Source: Chitinophaga cymbidii (GTDB lineage Bacteria; Bacteroidota; Bacteroidia; Chitinophagales; Chitinophagaceae). From it: a stretch of DNA of 64,000 nt. The stretch lies in assembly GCF_007992715.1 (NCBI RefSeq), contig NZ_BKAU01000002.1, positions 868,001-932,000 of the forward strand, in the 5' to 3' direction. Position numbers and translations under genes: made by a program. The notes under the pieces are model-generated. The model saw nothing but the letters and a program-made list of their open reading frames with translations. It was not told the origin of the DNA and did not search any database. Position 1 is the first letter of the stretch; every line of letters begins with the position of its first letter. Shown one piece after another: positions 7,046-15,022 of the stretch.

Positions 7046-8254
7046 ATGAGCGGATCAAAATATTTTTCACTTATTCTGATCCTTGGCTCCCTCACCGCAT
7101 TGGGACCATTTACCATAGACATGTATCTCCCGGGGTTCCCGGCCATTGCAAAAGACCTGCACACGGATGTTTCCACCGTGGCGCTTACGTTATCCAGTTA
7201 CTTCATCGGCATTTCAGCGGGACAACTGCTATACGGCCCGCTGCTGGACCGCTTCGGCCGGAAGCCGCCCCTGTACGCCGGTCTTGCTTTATACATCGCT
7301 ACTTCCATTGGCTGCGTGTTCGTCAATACCATAGACGGATTGATCGCCCTTCGCTTTCTGCAGGCCGTTGGCAGCTGCGCCGCCACCGTGGCGGCGATGG
7401 CCATGGTGCGTGACCTTTTCCCGGTGAACCAGACGGCGAAAGTGTTTGCCCTGCTGATGCTGGTGGTCGGCGCTTCGCCCATGGTGGCGCCCACGATCGG
7501 AGGATACGTTACCAGCGCGATGCACTGGCATGTGGTGTTCATCATCCTTTGCGGGATGGGCGTAGCCATCCTGCTGTCCACCATCTTCTGGCTGCCGGAC
7601 AGCTATAAGCCGGATACCAGCCTTTCCCTGAAACCGAAGCCCATCATCCTGAATTTTGTAGCCGTTGTAAAGGAGCCGCTGTTCTACACGTATGCATTTT
7701 CCGGCGCGGTGGCGTTCAGCGCTTTGTTCGCCTATGTATCCGGCTCGCCGAAAGTGTTCATGAACGTGTTTGGCCTGAGCGATAAGGCCTACGGATGGGT
7801 CTTTGCCTTGTTGTCCGTTGGCTTCATCGGATCGAACCAGCTGAACAGCCTGTTGCTGAGGTGGTTTGAAAGCACGCAGATCGTGCCGGTGGCGCTGGCG
7901 GGGCAGGTGGTAGCGGGTTTATTGTTCGTAATTGGATCGATGAACGGATGGTTCGGGTTATATGGAACGATCATCGTGTTATTTGTACTGTTAAGCTGCC
8001 TGGGGCTTATTCTTCCTAATATGTCCGCATTGGCGCTAAGACCTTTTGAGCGGAACGCGGGCAGCGCCTCCTCCCTGCTGGGCGCCCTGCAAATGGGCAT
8101 GGGCGCGCTGGCCTCCGTGGTAGTGAGCTTGTTCGAAGAAATGAGCGCTGTGCCGATGGCGGGCACCATGGCCGCCGCCGCCGTACTGGCGCTTCTTATC
8201 CTCCTGATCGGCCGCAGGAGCAGCGTCAGGGCCGGAAGTCCGCCTCTTTCCTGA
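7046..8254 (+). CDS. Multidrug efflux MFS transporter, Bcr/CflA family
   Basis: A 402-residue inner-membrane proton antiporter with about 12 membrane helices. The Bcr/CflA hallmarks are LTALGPFTIDMYLPGFPAI in helix 1, then LLYGPLLDRFGRKPPLY (motif A in loop 2-3), RFLQAVGSCAATVAAMAMVRD in helix 4, and VVGASPMVAPTIGGY in helix 5. Members export bicyclomycin, chloramphenicol, sulfonamides or cysteine; the substrate here is unknown. I chose ATG 7046 over an in-frame TTG at 7031. It has its own promoter-like element and no clear operon partner downstream. Confidence 0.9.
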   Translation: MSGSKYFSLILILGSLTALGPFTIDMYLPGFPAIAKDLHTDVSTVALTLSSYFIGISAGQLLYGPLLDRFGRKPPLYAGLALYIATSIGCVFVNTIDGLIALRFLQAVGSCAATVAAMAMVRDLFPVNQTAKVFALLMLVVGASPMVAPTIGGYVTSAMHWHVVFIILCGMGVAILLSTIFWLPDSYKPDTSLSLKPKPIILNFVAVVKEPLFYTYAFSGAVAFSALFAYVSGSPKVFMNVFGLSDKAYGWVFALLSVGFIGSNQLNSLLLRWFESTQIVPVALAGQVVAGLLFVIGSMNGWFGLYGTIIVLFVLLSCLGLILPNMSALALRPFERNAGSASSLLGALQMGMGALASVVVSLFEEMSAVPMAGTMAAAAVLALLILLIGRRSSVRAGSPPLS

Positions 8255-8395
8255 AAGCCCCGCTAATGCCGCTGAAAATGCTCATCCTGCGCAATGCTGT
8301 TGAGCAATTTCCTCCACAGGTACCACGCTTTTGACCCTGTTTGCGCTGCTGTTAAAGGTGGCACAGAATTTTACTCTTCTATTGAAAAAAGCGCT

Positions 8396-8836
8396 ATGAA
8401 AAAAGATATCAGTGATAATGCCCGCGATGAAAAACGCATGCAGCCGGAAGAAGTGAATATGGAATTGCCGGAAGTAAAAGACATCCCCGGTCAGGAAAAC
8501 ATCGATCCGCCACCCGCCGGTGAACTGGCAGACACCACCGCCTCGTCTGACGACGAAGAAGGAAAAGGCGTGCTGGACGAAGTGAACGACGCGGACGTAA
8601 GCGATGAGGAAAGGGAACTGCTGGAACAAAGCGCCAACGCAGACCCCGCCTACCGCGATGAAAGGAATTTTCAGCAGGCGGCGCTGGACAACCGGGATGC
8701 GGATGGTGAACCGCTCAATGAAGAAGATTCGGTAGACGACCTGGACGTTCCCGGCAGTGAGCTGGACGATGAAAGCGAAGCCACCGGGGCGGAAGATGAA
8801 GAGAACAATGCTTACAGTGACAGCGACACCGATTGA
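8396..8836 (+). CDS. Highly acidic hypothetical protein
   Basis: A 146-residue protein dominated by Asp and Glu with many Asn, Ser and Gly residues, little hydrophobic content, no signal peptide and no recognisable domain; it should be largely disordered and soluble. I chose the ATG at 8396 (MKKDISDNARDEKRMQ) because upstream in-frame codons encode residues of quite different composition. The coding frame continues to a stop with steady third-position use, which supports a real gene. It lies 19 bp upstream of a small membrane protein gene, so the pair may be co-expressed. I do not recognise a family and assign no function. Confidence 0.6.
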   Translation: MKKDISDNARDEKRMQPEEVNMELPEVKDIPGQENIDPPPAGELADTTASSDDEEGKGVLDEVNDADVSDEERELLEQSANADPAYRDERNFQQAALDNRDADGEPLNEEDSVDDLDVPGSELDDESEATGAEDEENNAYSDSDTD

Positions 8837-8855
8837 TCACCATAAAAATATTCTT

Positions 8856-9092
8856 ATGAAGAAATTCAATCCCCAACATGAAGAAGGAAAGATGGCGGAA
8901 GCGATAGAGGAGCAAACGGCGAAAATGCCTTCCGACCTCTTTTTATGGGCGGCCATTGGCGCAATGACCGTATCGTTGTCACTGCAATGCATGGGCAGGA
9001 AACACACCAGCCTGTTCATCGGGCAATGGGCCGCGCCGTTCCTGCTATTTGGCATTTACAATAAGCTAGTGAAACAGCTTGGTCATGATTGA
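8856..9092 (+). CDS. Small predicted membrane protein
   Basis: A 78-residue protein starting MKKFNPQHEEGKMAEA. An amphipathic, charged N-terminal third is followed by two hydrophobic stretches, about 31-46 (LFLWAAIGAMTVSLSL) and 56-68 (GQWAAPFLLFGIY), and a basic tail NKLVKQLGHD. It is probably a two-pass inner-membrane protein. It follows the acidic protein gene by 19 bp and precedes a strong terminator, so the two likely form one unit. It resembles small membrane proteins often annotated as hypothetical in Chitinophagaceae; no function can be given. Confidence 0.6.
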   Translation: MKKFNPQHEEGKMAEAIEEQTAKMPSDLFLWAAIGAMTVSLSLQCMGRKHTSLFIGQWAAPFLLFGIYNKLVKQLGHD

Positions 9093-9122
9093 TGAGTATT
9101 GCAAGGGTGTAAACATGTGAGG

Positions 9123-9159
9123 GGGCTGACCAGAAAGTGATGGTCAGCCCTATTTTATT
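9123..9159 (+). terminator. Rho-independent terminator after the small membrane protein gene
   Basis: A 9-bp perfect stem GGGCTGACC / GGTCAGCCC with a 10-nt loop is followed by TATTTTATT. It ends the plus-strand unit and sits immediately before the end of the convergent sulfatase gene. Confidence 0.85.
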
Positions 9160-10549
9160 CCGTTCCCGGCCACTGAAAGGCTTTGTTCTCCGCGGGTGTT
9201 TTTGCCTGCCGCGCGACGGCCAGCAACTCCTTCACTTTGGCGGGCTGTGTGGCCGCAAGGTTGCGCGTTTCGCCGGTGTCGCTGCTCAGGTCGTACAGTT
9301 CAACGGTTTCGGGCTGATCCGCCTTTTTCAGGCGCACCAATTTCCAGTGCCCCTGTACGATGGCTTCTTTGTAGTATTGCTTTTCATAAAACTGCCAGTA
9401 CAGCCAGGGATGTTTGACGGGCTGCCTTTTACCCGTCAGCGCATGGGTGAATGAAAGCCCGTCGATATTCTCCGGCGTGCGTGTACCGGTGAGCCTGCAC
9501 AACGTAGGGAGTACGTCCCAGAATGCCCAGATATCGTCGCGCACCACGTCCGCGGGTACTTTGCCCGGCGCCCGCACGATCATCGGCACGCGGATGCCGC
9601 CTTCATACAGGTCGCGCTTGATGCCCCTCAACGGCCCGCTGCTGTTGAAGAACTCCGGATCGGCGCCGCCTTCGCGGTGTGGGCCGTTGTCGCTCGTGAA
9701 AAATACGTAAGTATTGTTGTCTAGTCCAAGTTCCTTTACCAGCGCCATTACACGCGCCACATCATCATCCAGCTTCGTGATCATCCCTGCAAAAGCCGCA
9801 TGCGGCTGTTCCTGCGAGCGGTAGGTGACTTTCCCTTTCTGCACGAAGGGCATTTCCGGTCCCAGCTTGCTGCTGCCGTCTTCGTTCCGGAAGCGCTGCA
9901 TGTAAGGCTCCGGCACGTGCAGTTCCGCATGCGGGATGGTCAGCGGGAGGTAGAGGAAGAAAGGTTTGTTTTTATTTTCCCGGATGAAGCCCAGCGCTTT
10001 CTGCAGTATCAGCTCGTCTGAGTACGCGGTGGTATCTACAGGCACTTTCACGGACTGCCCGTTTTGTATTTCAAAAAGGCGATTGGTATAATAATGATGC
10101 GCATGCGTCTGGTTGATGTAACCGAAGAAAGCATCAAACCCTTTATGCTCCGGCGCGCCGGTGGTGCCGGCTTCTCCCAGCCCCCATTTGCCGAACATGC
10201 CCGTTACATAACCGTTTGCCCGGAGGCGCTCTGCAAGCGTGGTGTCCTGCGGGCGTAGCGCCTGCCCCGCATTACCGCGGATATAGGCATGCCCCATGTG
10301 TTTCCCCGTCATCAACGCACAGCGGCTCGGTGCGCAAACCGGGCTGCCGGAATAGAACCGCGTGAAGCGGGTGCCTTCTTTCGCCAGCTGATCGATATGT
10401 GGTGTGGGAACTTTATGCGAAGGATTGTAGCTCGTCAGGTTACCATAACCAAGATCGTCGGCAAGGATAAATATGATATTGGGCGGTTGCTGCGCGGCCG
10501 CAGCCGTATGTATAAGGAGGCATGCCGCCAGCAGATGGAAGATTTTCAT
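9155..10549 (-). CDS. Secreted sulfatase (S1 / arylsulfatase family)
   Basis: A 464-residue periplasmic hydrolase with a clear signal peptide (about 1-19, ending TAAAAQ). It has metal-binding NIIFILADDLGYGN (24-37) and the sulfatase signature with the formylglycine cysteine Cys72 in CAPSRCALMTGKH. Further metal and active-site stretches are KWGLGE and FTSDNGPHREGG. The C-terminal subdomain LYDLSSDTGETRNLA is also typical. Such enzymes remove sulfate from host or algal glycans; activity needs a formylglycine-generating or radical-SAM maturase, neither of which is in the window. The gene stands alone, convergent with the small membrane protein unit, and not in a PUL, so the substrate is open. 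Confidence 0.92.
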   Translation of the reverse strand: MKIFHLLAACLLIHTAAAAQQPPNIIFILADDLGYGNLTSYNPSHKVPTPHIDQLAKEGTRFTRFYSGSPVCAPSRCALMTGKHMGHAYIRGNAGQALRPQDTTLAERLRANGYVTGMFGKWGLGEAGTTGAPEHKGFDAFFGYINQTHAHHYYTNRLFEIQNGQSVKVPVDTTAYSDELILQKALGFIRENKNKPFFLYLPLTIPHAELHVPEPYMQRFRNEDGSSKLGPEMPFVQKGKVTYRSQEQPHAAFAGMITKLDDDVARVMALVKELGLDNNTYVFFTSDNGPHREGGADPEFFNSSGPLRGIKRDLYEGGIRVPMIVRAPGKVPADVVRDDIWAFWDVLPTLCRLTGTRTPENIDGLSFTHALTGKRQPVKHPWLYWQFYEKQYYKEAIVQGHWKLVRLKKADQPETVELYDLSSDTGETRNLAATQPAKVKELLAVARQAKTPAENKAFQWPGTE

Positions 10550-10587
10550 CCCGGGAATTTTTATCGCTCAATATACTGTAAAATATA

Positions 10588-10616
10588 TTGCTGTCAAATG
10601 CGGTGGCCCTGTATTT
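10588..10616 (+). promoter_or_regulatory. Candidate promoter of the short-chain dehydrogenase gene
   Basis: TTG (10588-10590) and TGTATTTG (10610-10616 plus one base before) are separated by 19 nt, close to the Bacteroidota consensus TTG-N19-TAnnTTTG. The ATG follows 47 bp later. Confidence 0.4.
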
Positions 10617-10662
10617 GATGGAGGATGCCTTTACATATATTCATCACGCAAACAACCATATC

Positions 10663-11565
10663 ATGCCTACTATCAACAAGCATAACCGGAACAAATACTG
10701 CCTGATCACGGGCGCTACCAGCGGCATCGGTTTTGAGCTGGCGAAGTGTTTCGCGGCGGACAGCTATAACCTGATACTCGTGGCCCGCAACAAACAACGC
10801 CTGCAGGAAGTGACCGATCTGCTGAAGCAGACCTACACCGTAGAGGTAACGCCCGTTCCGAAAGATCTTTTCCGTCCCGCCGCGGCCCGCGAGCTGTACG
10901 AAACCACCAAGGAAATGGGGATTACGGTGGACGTGCTGGTCAATGATGCGGGGCAGGGAGAATGGGGGCCGTTTGTGGAAACCAGCATCGAAAGAGATAT
11001 CGATATCATCCAGCTCAACATCATTTCCCTCCTTTCCCTTACCAAATATTACCTGGAAGACATGCTGCAGCGGAATGAAGGAAAGATACTGCAGGTAGGC
11101 TCCGAGGCCGGCACCACGCCCATGCCGCTGCTGTCCGTCTACGCCGCTACCAAAGCTTTCGTGCTGTCATTCAGCGCGGCATTGTCCAACGAACTGAAAG
11201 ATACCGGCATTACCCTCACTGTACTGCTTCCCGGCGCCACGGATACCGACTTCTTCCACAAGGCGCACCAGGAAGATACCTACGTTTACCGCGAAACCGC
11301 GCTGGCCTCGCCGGAAGAAGTAGCGAAAGACGGCTACGAAGCGCTGATGAAAGGCGAGAACAAGATCATCTCCGGGGCAAAGACCAAAATGCATGTTTTC
11401 ATGAACGACCTCCTTGGCACAAAAGCCAGCACCGCCAATGCGCGCAAGCAGAACGAGCCCAGTGAAAAAGCGGGAGAGCCGGTAACGCCCGGACATGCTG
11501 CCTCCCGGGTAGAGCGGGAACGCATCAATGAAAGGACCGGCGGTAGTGACGGGGATCTTCCGTAG
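10663..11565 (+). CDS. Short-chain dehydrogenase/reductase
   Basis: A 300-residue NAD(P)-dependent oxidoreductase. The Rossmann glycine motif is CLITGATSGIG (13-23), ARN at the end of strand 2 suggests NADP preference, the structural motif is VNDAG, and the catalytic pair is Tyr160/Lys164 in SVYAATKAF. It belongs to the DltE/YqjQ-like classical SDR group. I chose ATG 10663 because the upstream in-frame extension is not SDR-like and would contain the promoter. A 50-residue Glu/Arg/Ser-rich tail after about residue 250 goes beyond the usual fold and looks disordered. Substrate unknown. Confidence 0.88.
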   Translation: MPTINKHNRNKYCLITGATSGIGFELAKCFAADSYNLILVARNKQRLQEVTDLLKQTYTVEVTPVPKDLFRPAAARELYETTKEMGITVDVLVNDAGQGEWGPFVETSIERDIDIIQLNIISLLSLTKYYLEDMLQRNEGKILQVGSEAGTTPMPLLSVYAATKAFVLSFSAALSNELKDTGITLTVLLPGATDTDFFHKAHQEDTYVYRETALASPEEVAKDGYEALMKGENKIISGAKTKMHVFMNDLLGTKASTANARKQNEPSEKAGEPVTPGHAASRVERERINERTGGSDGDLP

Positions 11566-11642
11566 ACATTTCACCCCCCGGTTTTACAGCTTCAGCCGCC
11601 GCGGCCGGACATACTCCGGTGTTTTTTCGCATATTTACAGCC

Positions 11643-12659
11643 GTGAACAAACAGCTGGAAAACAGGATCGTATTATACAGTGTGGCGGTCATTGCGCTGC
11701 TCGTCAATCTTCCCAAGCTGGCGCTGATATTTGAAGGCAGCCTGGCGAGGCGGTTCGTGAGCTTTGACTTGTGGGAATTCCTTTACCTGGTATGCATCAC
11801 GGCCCTGTTCGGGTTGGCCTGTTTCCGGATGAACCTGCACTGGCTGCCTTCCCTGCGCAGGGACGGAACGGAAAGATTCCGCCCGTACATCTGGCAAAAC
11901 CTGCTGTTGCTGCTGGTCTGTTGTATAACAGCCATCCAGCTGCACAAATGGCTCTTTCATCCTCCCATCGCCATCAACTTTGTACGCGGCGCTTACTTCC
12001 TCCGTTTCAGCATTTGCGTGCTGCTGGAAGTGCTGATCGTGCGGATTATCTACCAGATCAGGGAAACCCGGCGGCACGAAGCGGAAAAGGAACAGGTCAT
12101 GCGCAGAAGCGCGGAAACAGAACTGGAACTGATGAAGCAACAGCTCAATCCTCATTTCTTCTTCAACGCGCTCAGCACCTTGTCCGGCCTCACCCGCGAA
12201 GACCCCGCCAAAGCGCAGGATTACATCGCCCACCTGTCCAGGGTTTTCCGGAACCTGTTGCAGGCTTCGCAGCCGATGGTGACCGTTGGGGAGGAGCTGC
12301 GGCAATTATCTTCCTACACCGCTTTGCTGAAGATGCGTTTTGAAGAAGGCATTTGCATATCCGTGGATGTTCCGCCGGAATTCGCCACCAGGATGGTCCC
12401 GCATTTTTGCCTGCAGCCGCTGGTGGAGAATGCCGCCAAGCATAACCTCGCTACGCCCGCGCAACCGCTGCGGATAGACATCTACACGGCGGGCGCCGAC
12501 CTGGTGGTAGCGAACAACCTGCAGCCGGTGCGGGGCATGACCGCTTCGTCCGGCCTCGGTTTGCACAACCTGCATGAACGCTTCCGGATACTGATGGGAA
12601 GAGCCGTGACGGTAAGCATGACCAACGATCAGTTCATTGTTAAACTGCCCACGGCATGA
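11643..12659 (+). CDS. Sensor histidine kinase, LytS/YehU (His_kinase PF06580) type
   Basis: An inner-membrane sensor of about 338 residues. Four hydrophobic segments fill the first 140 residues, a coiled linker follows, then the kinase core. The phosphoacceptor region is KQQLNPHFFFNALSTLSGL (His171 with the GTG start), and the ATP-binding end has VENAAKHN and GLGLHNLHERF. There is no large extracellular domain, so the signal is probably sensed in the membrane. No ATG fits; candidate starts are GTG 11643 (chosen) or GTG 11619. The gene overlaps the following LytTR regulator by 4 nt, giving a tightly coupled two-component pair. Target genes are unknown. Confidence 0.88.
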   Translation: MNKQLENRIVLYSVAVIALLVNLPKLALIFEGSLARRFVSFDLWEFLYLVCITALFGLACFRMNLHWLPSLRRDGTERFRPYIWQNLLLLLVCCITAIQLHKWLFHPPIAINFVRGAYFLRFSICVLLEVLIVRIIYQIRETRRHEAEKEQVMRRSAETELELMKQQLNPHFFFNALSTLSGLTREDPAKAQDYIAHLSRVFRNLLQASQPMVTVGEELRQLSSYTALLKMRFEEGICISVDVPPEFATRMVPHFCLQPLVENAAKHNLATPAQPLRIDIYTAGADLVVANNLQPVRGMTASSGLGLHNLHERFRILMGRAVTVSMTNDQFIVKLPTA

Positions 12660-13420
12660 TGAAATCATTGCGCATACTGATCATAGAAGACGAGCCCGTG
12701 AACGCGCGGAACCTGGCTTTTGTATTGCAGGACGTGGACGCCGCCGTGGAGATCGTGGCAACGCTTCCTTCCGTGGATGCTTCTGTGAGCTGGCTGACGG
12801 ATAACAGGTGCGATCTTATTTTTATGGACATTCAGCTGGCGGACGGGCTTTCGTTCGAAATATTCAACCGCGTGAATATCATGCAGCCGGTCGTGTTCGT
12901 CAGCGCTTTTGATGAATACGCGCTCAAAGCCTTCCGCGCCAACGGGATCGACTATGTGCTGAAGCCTTTTCTCCGGGAAGACATTGAGCGCGCGCTGGAT
13001 AAGTACAAACGCTGGACGCAGGCCCCCGCGGACGTTACCGCCCTGAAGAACATGATACAGGCTTTGCAGCAGGCGCCCGTTTACAAACGGTCTTTCCTGG
13101 TGCATTACCGCGACCGGCTGATACCGGTGCCCGTGGCCGGCATTGCCTGGTTTTATTCCAAATCCGAAGTCGTGCAGGCATGCACCGCGGAGCGCAAACA
13201 GTATTTTATAGATCATACGCTGGAAGAGCTGCAGCAGCTGCTGGACCCGGCTGATTTCTTCCGGGCCAACCGGCAGTTCATCGTGCAGCGTAAATACATC
13301 CTGGAAGTGGATTTTTATTTCAATGGACGGCTGCTGCTCAACATGGAAGCGCCCGCGCCGGAGCATATCCTGGTCAGTAAAGCCCGCGCGCCGTTTTTCC
13401 GGGACTGGATGAACAGCTAA
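12656..13420 (+). CDS. Response regulator with LytTR DNA-binding domain
   Basis: A 254-residue regulator. The receiver domain (1-120) has the acidic pocket Glu11/Asp12, phospho-acceptor Asp58 in LIFMDIQ, and Lys103 in VLKPF. A linker of about 25 residues leads to a C-terminal LytTR domain (about 142-250) with FFRANRQFIVQRKYI typical of the family. Its ATG overlaps the stop of the LytS-type kinase gene, its obvious partner. LytTR regulators bind direct repeats upstream of target genes; none was identified here. A terminator follows, so the pair forms a two-gene unit. Confidence 0.92.
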   Translation: MMKSLRILIIEDEPVNARNLAFVLQDVDAAVEIVATLPSVDASVSWLTDNRCDLIFMDIQLADGLSFEIFNRVNIMQPVVFVSAFDEYALKAFRANGIDYVLKPFLREDIERALDKYKRWTQAPADVTALKNMIQALQQAPVYKRSFLVHYRDRLIPVPVAGIAWFYSKSEVVQACTAERKQYFIDHTLEELQQLLDPADFFRANRQFIVQRKYILEVDFYFNGRLLLNMEAPAPEHILVSKARAPFFRDWMNS

Positions 13421-13478
13421 CGGCACCGTATATACGATGCCGGTCAAAGATAAAGCGCGTTCCCGTCGCGCCCAGGGG

Positions 13479-13520
13479 AGCCCGTTACTGCCTGCTGATG
13501 TTAGCGGGCTTTCCCTTTTT
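13479..13520 (+). terminator. Terminator after the LytS/LytTR pair
   Basis: A stem AGCCCG / CGGGCT (13479-13484 with 13505-13510), closed by a 20-nt loop, is followed by TTCCCTTTTT. The stem is short and the loop wide, so strength may be moderate. Confidence 0.6.
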
Positions 13521-13550
13521 AAGGGGATGTTGATTTTTTTAATAGCTTTG
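13516..13550 (+). promoter_or_regulatory. Candidate promoter of the acyl-CoA dehydrogenase gene
   Basis: TAGCTTTG at 13543-13550 matches the Bacteroidota -7 element TAnnTTTG exactly. The -33 region is only a T-run at 13516-13520. The ATG at 13574 is 23 bp downstream. Confidence 0.45.
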
Positions 13551-13573
13551 ACATTCATCGAAAAGCCATTATT

Positions 13574-14935
13574 ATGTCCGGAACATTCTCAAAGATCAGG
13601 AACGCTTACAAGCTGTTTAAAAGCATTGATTTTGACAAGCTGAGCAAGCTCTCGCAGAAAGTGGACCTGCAACAGGTCATGGACGGTTTCTCAAAACTGG
13701 ATGACAGTCAGTTGAAAGGGTTGATGAAGATGATGAACAGCGGCGGCGGAAAAAAGAAGGAGCTGCCGGTGATCAACGGTGATTTTTATGAGCTGCACCT
13801 CCGTTTAAGCGAAGAAGACCGCGCCGTGCAGCTGAAAGTACGCGAGTTCATGGAACGCGAGATACAACCGATCGTTAATAACTACTGGCTGCATGACGAT
13901 TTTCCCTTCGAGATCATTCCGAAATTCGCGGAGCTGGACCTCTGCGGTGTTACCTATAAAGGATACGGTTGTCCCGGTAAATCTTTCCTCATGGAAGGCA
14001 TTATTGCCATGGAAATGGCGCGGGTGGATGCTTCCATTGCCACGTTCTTCGGTGTGCAAAGCGGGCTTTCGATGGGCTCTATTTATATGTGCGGCTCGGA
14101 AGCGCAGAAACAGGAATGGCTGCCCGGCATGCAGCAGATGAAGATCATCGGCGCATTCGGGTTGACGGAACCGGAAGTAGGCTCCGGCGCCGCGGGCGGG
14201 CTCACTACCACGGCTAAACGTACGGCCGATGGTTGGGTGTTGAACGGGCAGAAGAAATGGATCGGCAACGCGCCCTTCGCGGACGTAACGGTTATCTGGG
14301 CAAAGGACCTGGACGACGGGGAGGTGAAAGGGTTCCTTGTGCGCAAGGATACGCCGGGCTTTGAAGTGGAAAAGATCAAAGGGAAAATGGCGCTGCGCAT
14401 TGTGCAGAACGGACTGATCACCATGAAAGATTGCGTGGTGGAGGAGAAGGACCGGCTGCAGGATGCCAATTCATTTAAAGATACCGCCAGGGTACTGCAG
14501 ATGACCCGCGCGGGCGTGGCCTGGATGGCGGTAGGATGCGCGCGCGGCGCGTACGAAAATGCGCTGGACTATACCCGCAAACGCAAGCAGTTCGGCAAGC
14601 CCATTGCGTCCTTCCAGCTGATACAGAACCATTTGGTAGAAATGCTGTCTAACCTCACCGCCATGCAATCCCTTGTGTTCCGTTTGTCGGAATTGCAGGA
14701 CCAGGGCATGCTGAAGGATGAACATGCTTCCCTGGCCAAGGTGTTCTGCTCGCTCCGTACGCGCGATATCGTGAGCCAGGCGCGGGAGGTGATGGGCGGC
14801 AACGGCATTCTGCTGGACCATAACGTGGCTCGTTTCGTGGCCGATGCGGAAGCGATCTATTCCTATGAAGGCACGAAGGAGATCAATTCATTGATCGTAG
14901 GCAGGGCGATTACCGGTTTCAGCGCCTTCGTATAG
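13574..14935 (+). CDS. Acyl-CoA dehydrogenase, glutaryl-CoA-dehydrogenase-like
   Basis: A 453-residue FAD enzyme oxidising an acyl-CoA thioester. After a lysine-rich N-terminal extension of about 65 residues come the alpha-helical N-domain (FMEREIQPIVNNYW), the FAD/substrate segment FGLTEPEVGSG, WIGNAPFADVTVIW, and the C-terminal domain with TRKRKQFGKPIASFQ. The catalytic base is Glu432 in SYEGTKEINSLIVGRAITG. This ending and the QFGKPIA stretch resemble glutaryl-CoA dehydrogenase, which would act in lysine or tryptophan breakdown, but isovaleryl- or general acyl-CoA substrates are not excluded. It is a single gene with its own promoter-like element. The extension (MSGTFSKIRNAYKLFKSID) has no known domain. 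Confidence 0.88.
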   Translation: MSGTFSKIRNAYKLFKSIDFDKLSKLSQKVDLQQVMDGFSKLDDSQLKGLMKMMNSGGGKKKELPVINGDFYELHLRLSEEDRAVQLKVREFMEREIQPIVNNYWLHDDFPFEIIPKFAELDLCGVTYKGYGCPGKSFLMEGIIAMEMARVDASIATFFGVQSGLSMGSIYMCGSEAQKQEWLPGMQQMKIIGAFGLTEPEVGSGAAGGLTTTAKRTADGWVLNGQKKWIGNAPFADVTVIWAKDLDDGEVKGFLVRKDTPGFEVEKIKGKMALRIVQNGLITMKDCVVEEKDRLQDANSFKDTARVLQMTRAGVAWMAVGCARGAYENALDYTRKRKQFGKPIASFQLIQNHLVEMLSNLTAMQSLVFRLSELQDQGMLKDEHASLAKVFCSLRTRDIVSQAREVMGGNGILLDHNVARFVADAEAIYSYEGTKEINSLIVGRAITGFSAFV

Positions 14936-15022
14936 ATTTAACGGTGAATAGTACTTTTTTAACCAGGCTAGTACGGGGAAAGGAATTTTTATATCTTACC
15001 CCTTCTAATTCCACTTTTATCT

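Noticed and set aside
9155..10549. Membership of the sulfatase in a PUL
   Set aside because: No SusCD, sulfatase maturase or glycosidase lies next to it; it stands alone between a terminator and a divergent gene.
13437..13643. A 68-residue open frame between the LytTR and acyl-CoA dehydrogenase genes
   Set aside because: It runs through a terminator and promoter and overlaps the real downstream gene in another frame; no domain or coding signal.
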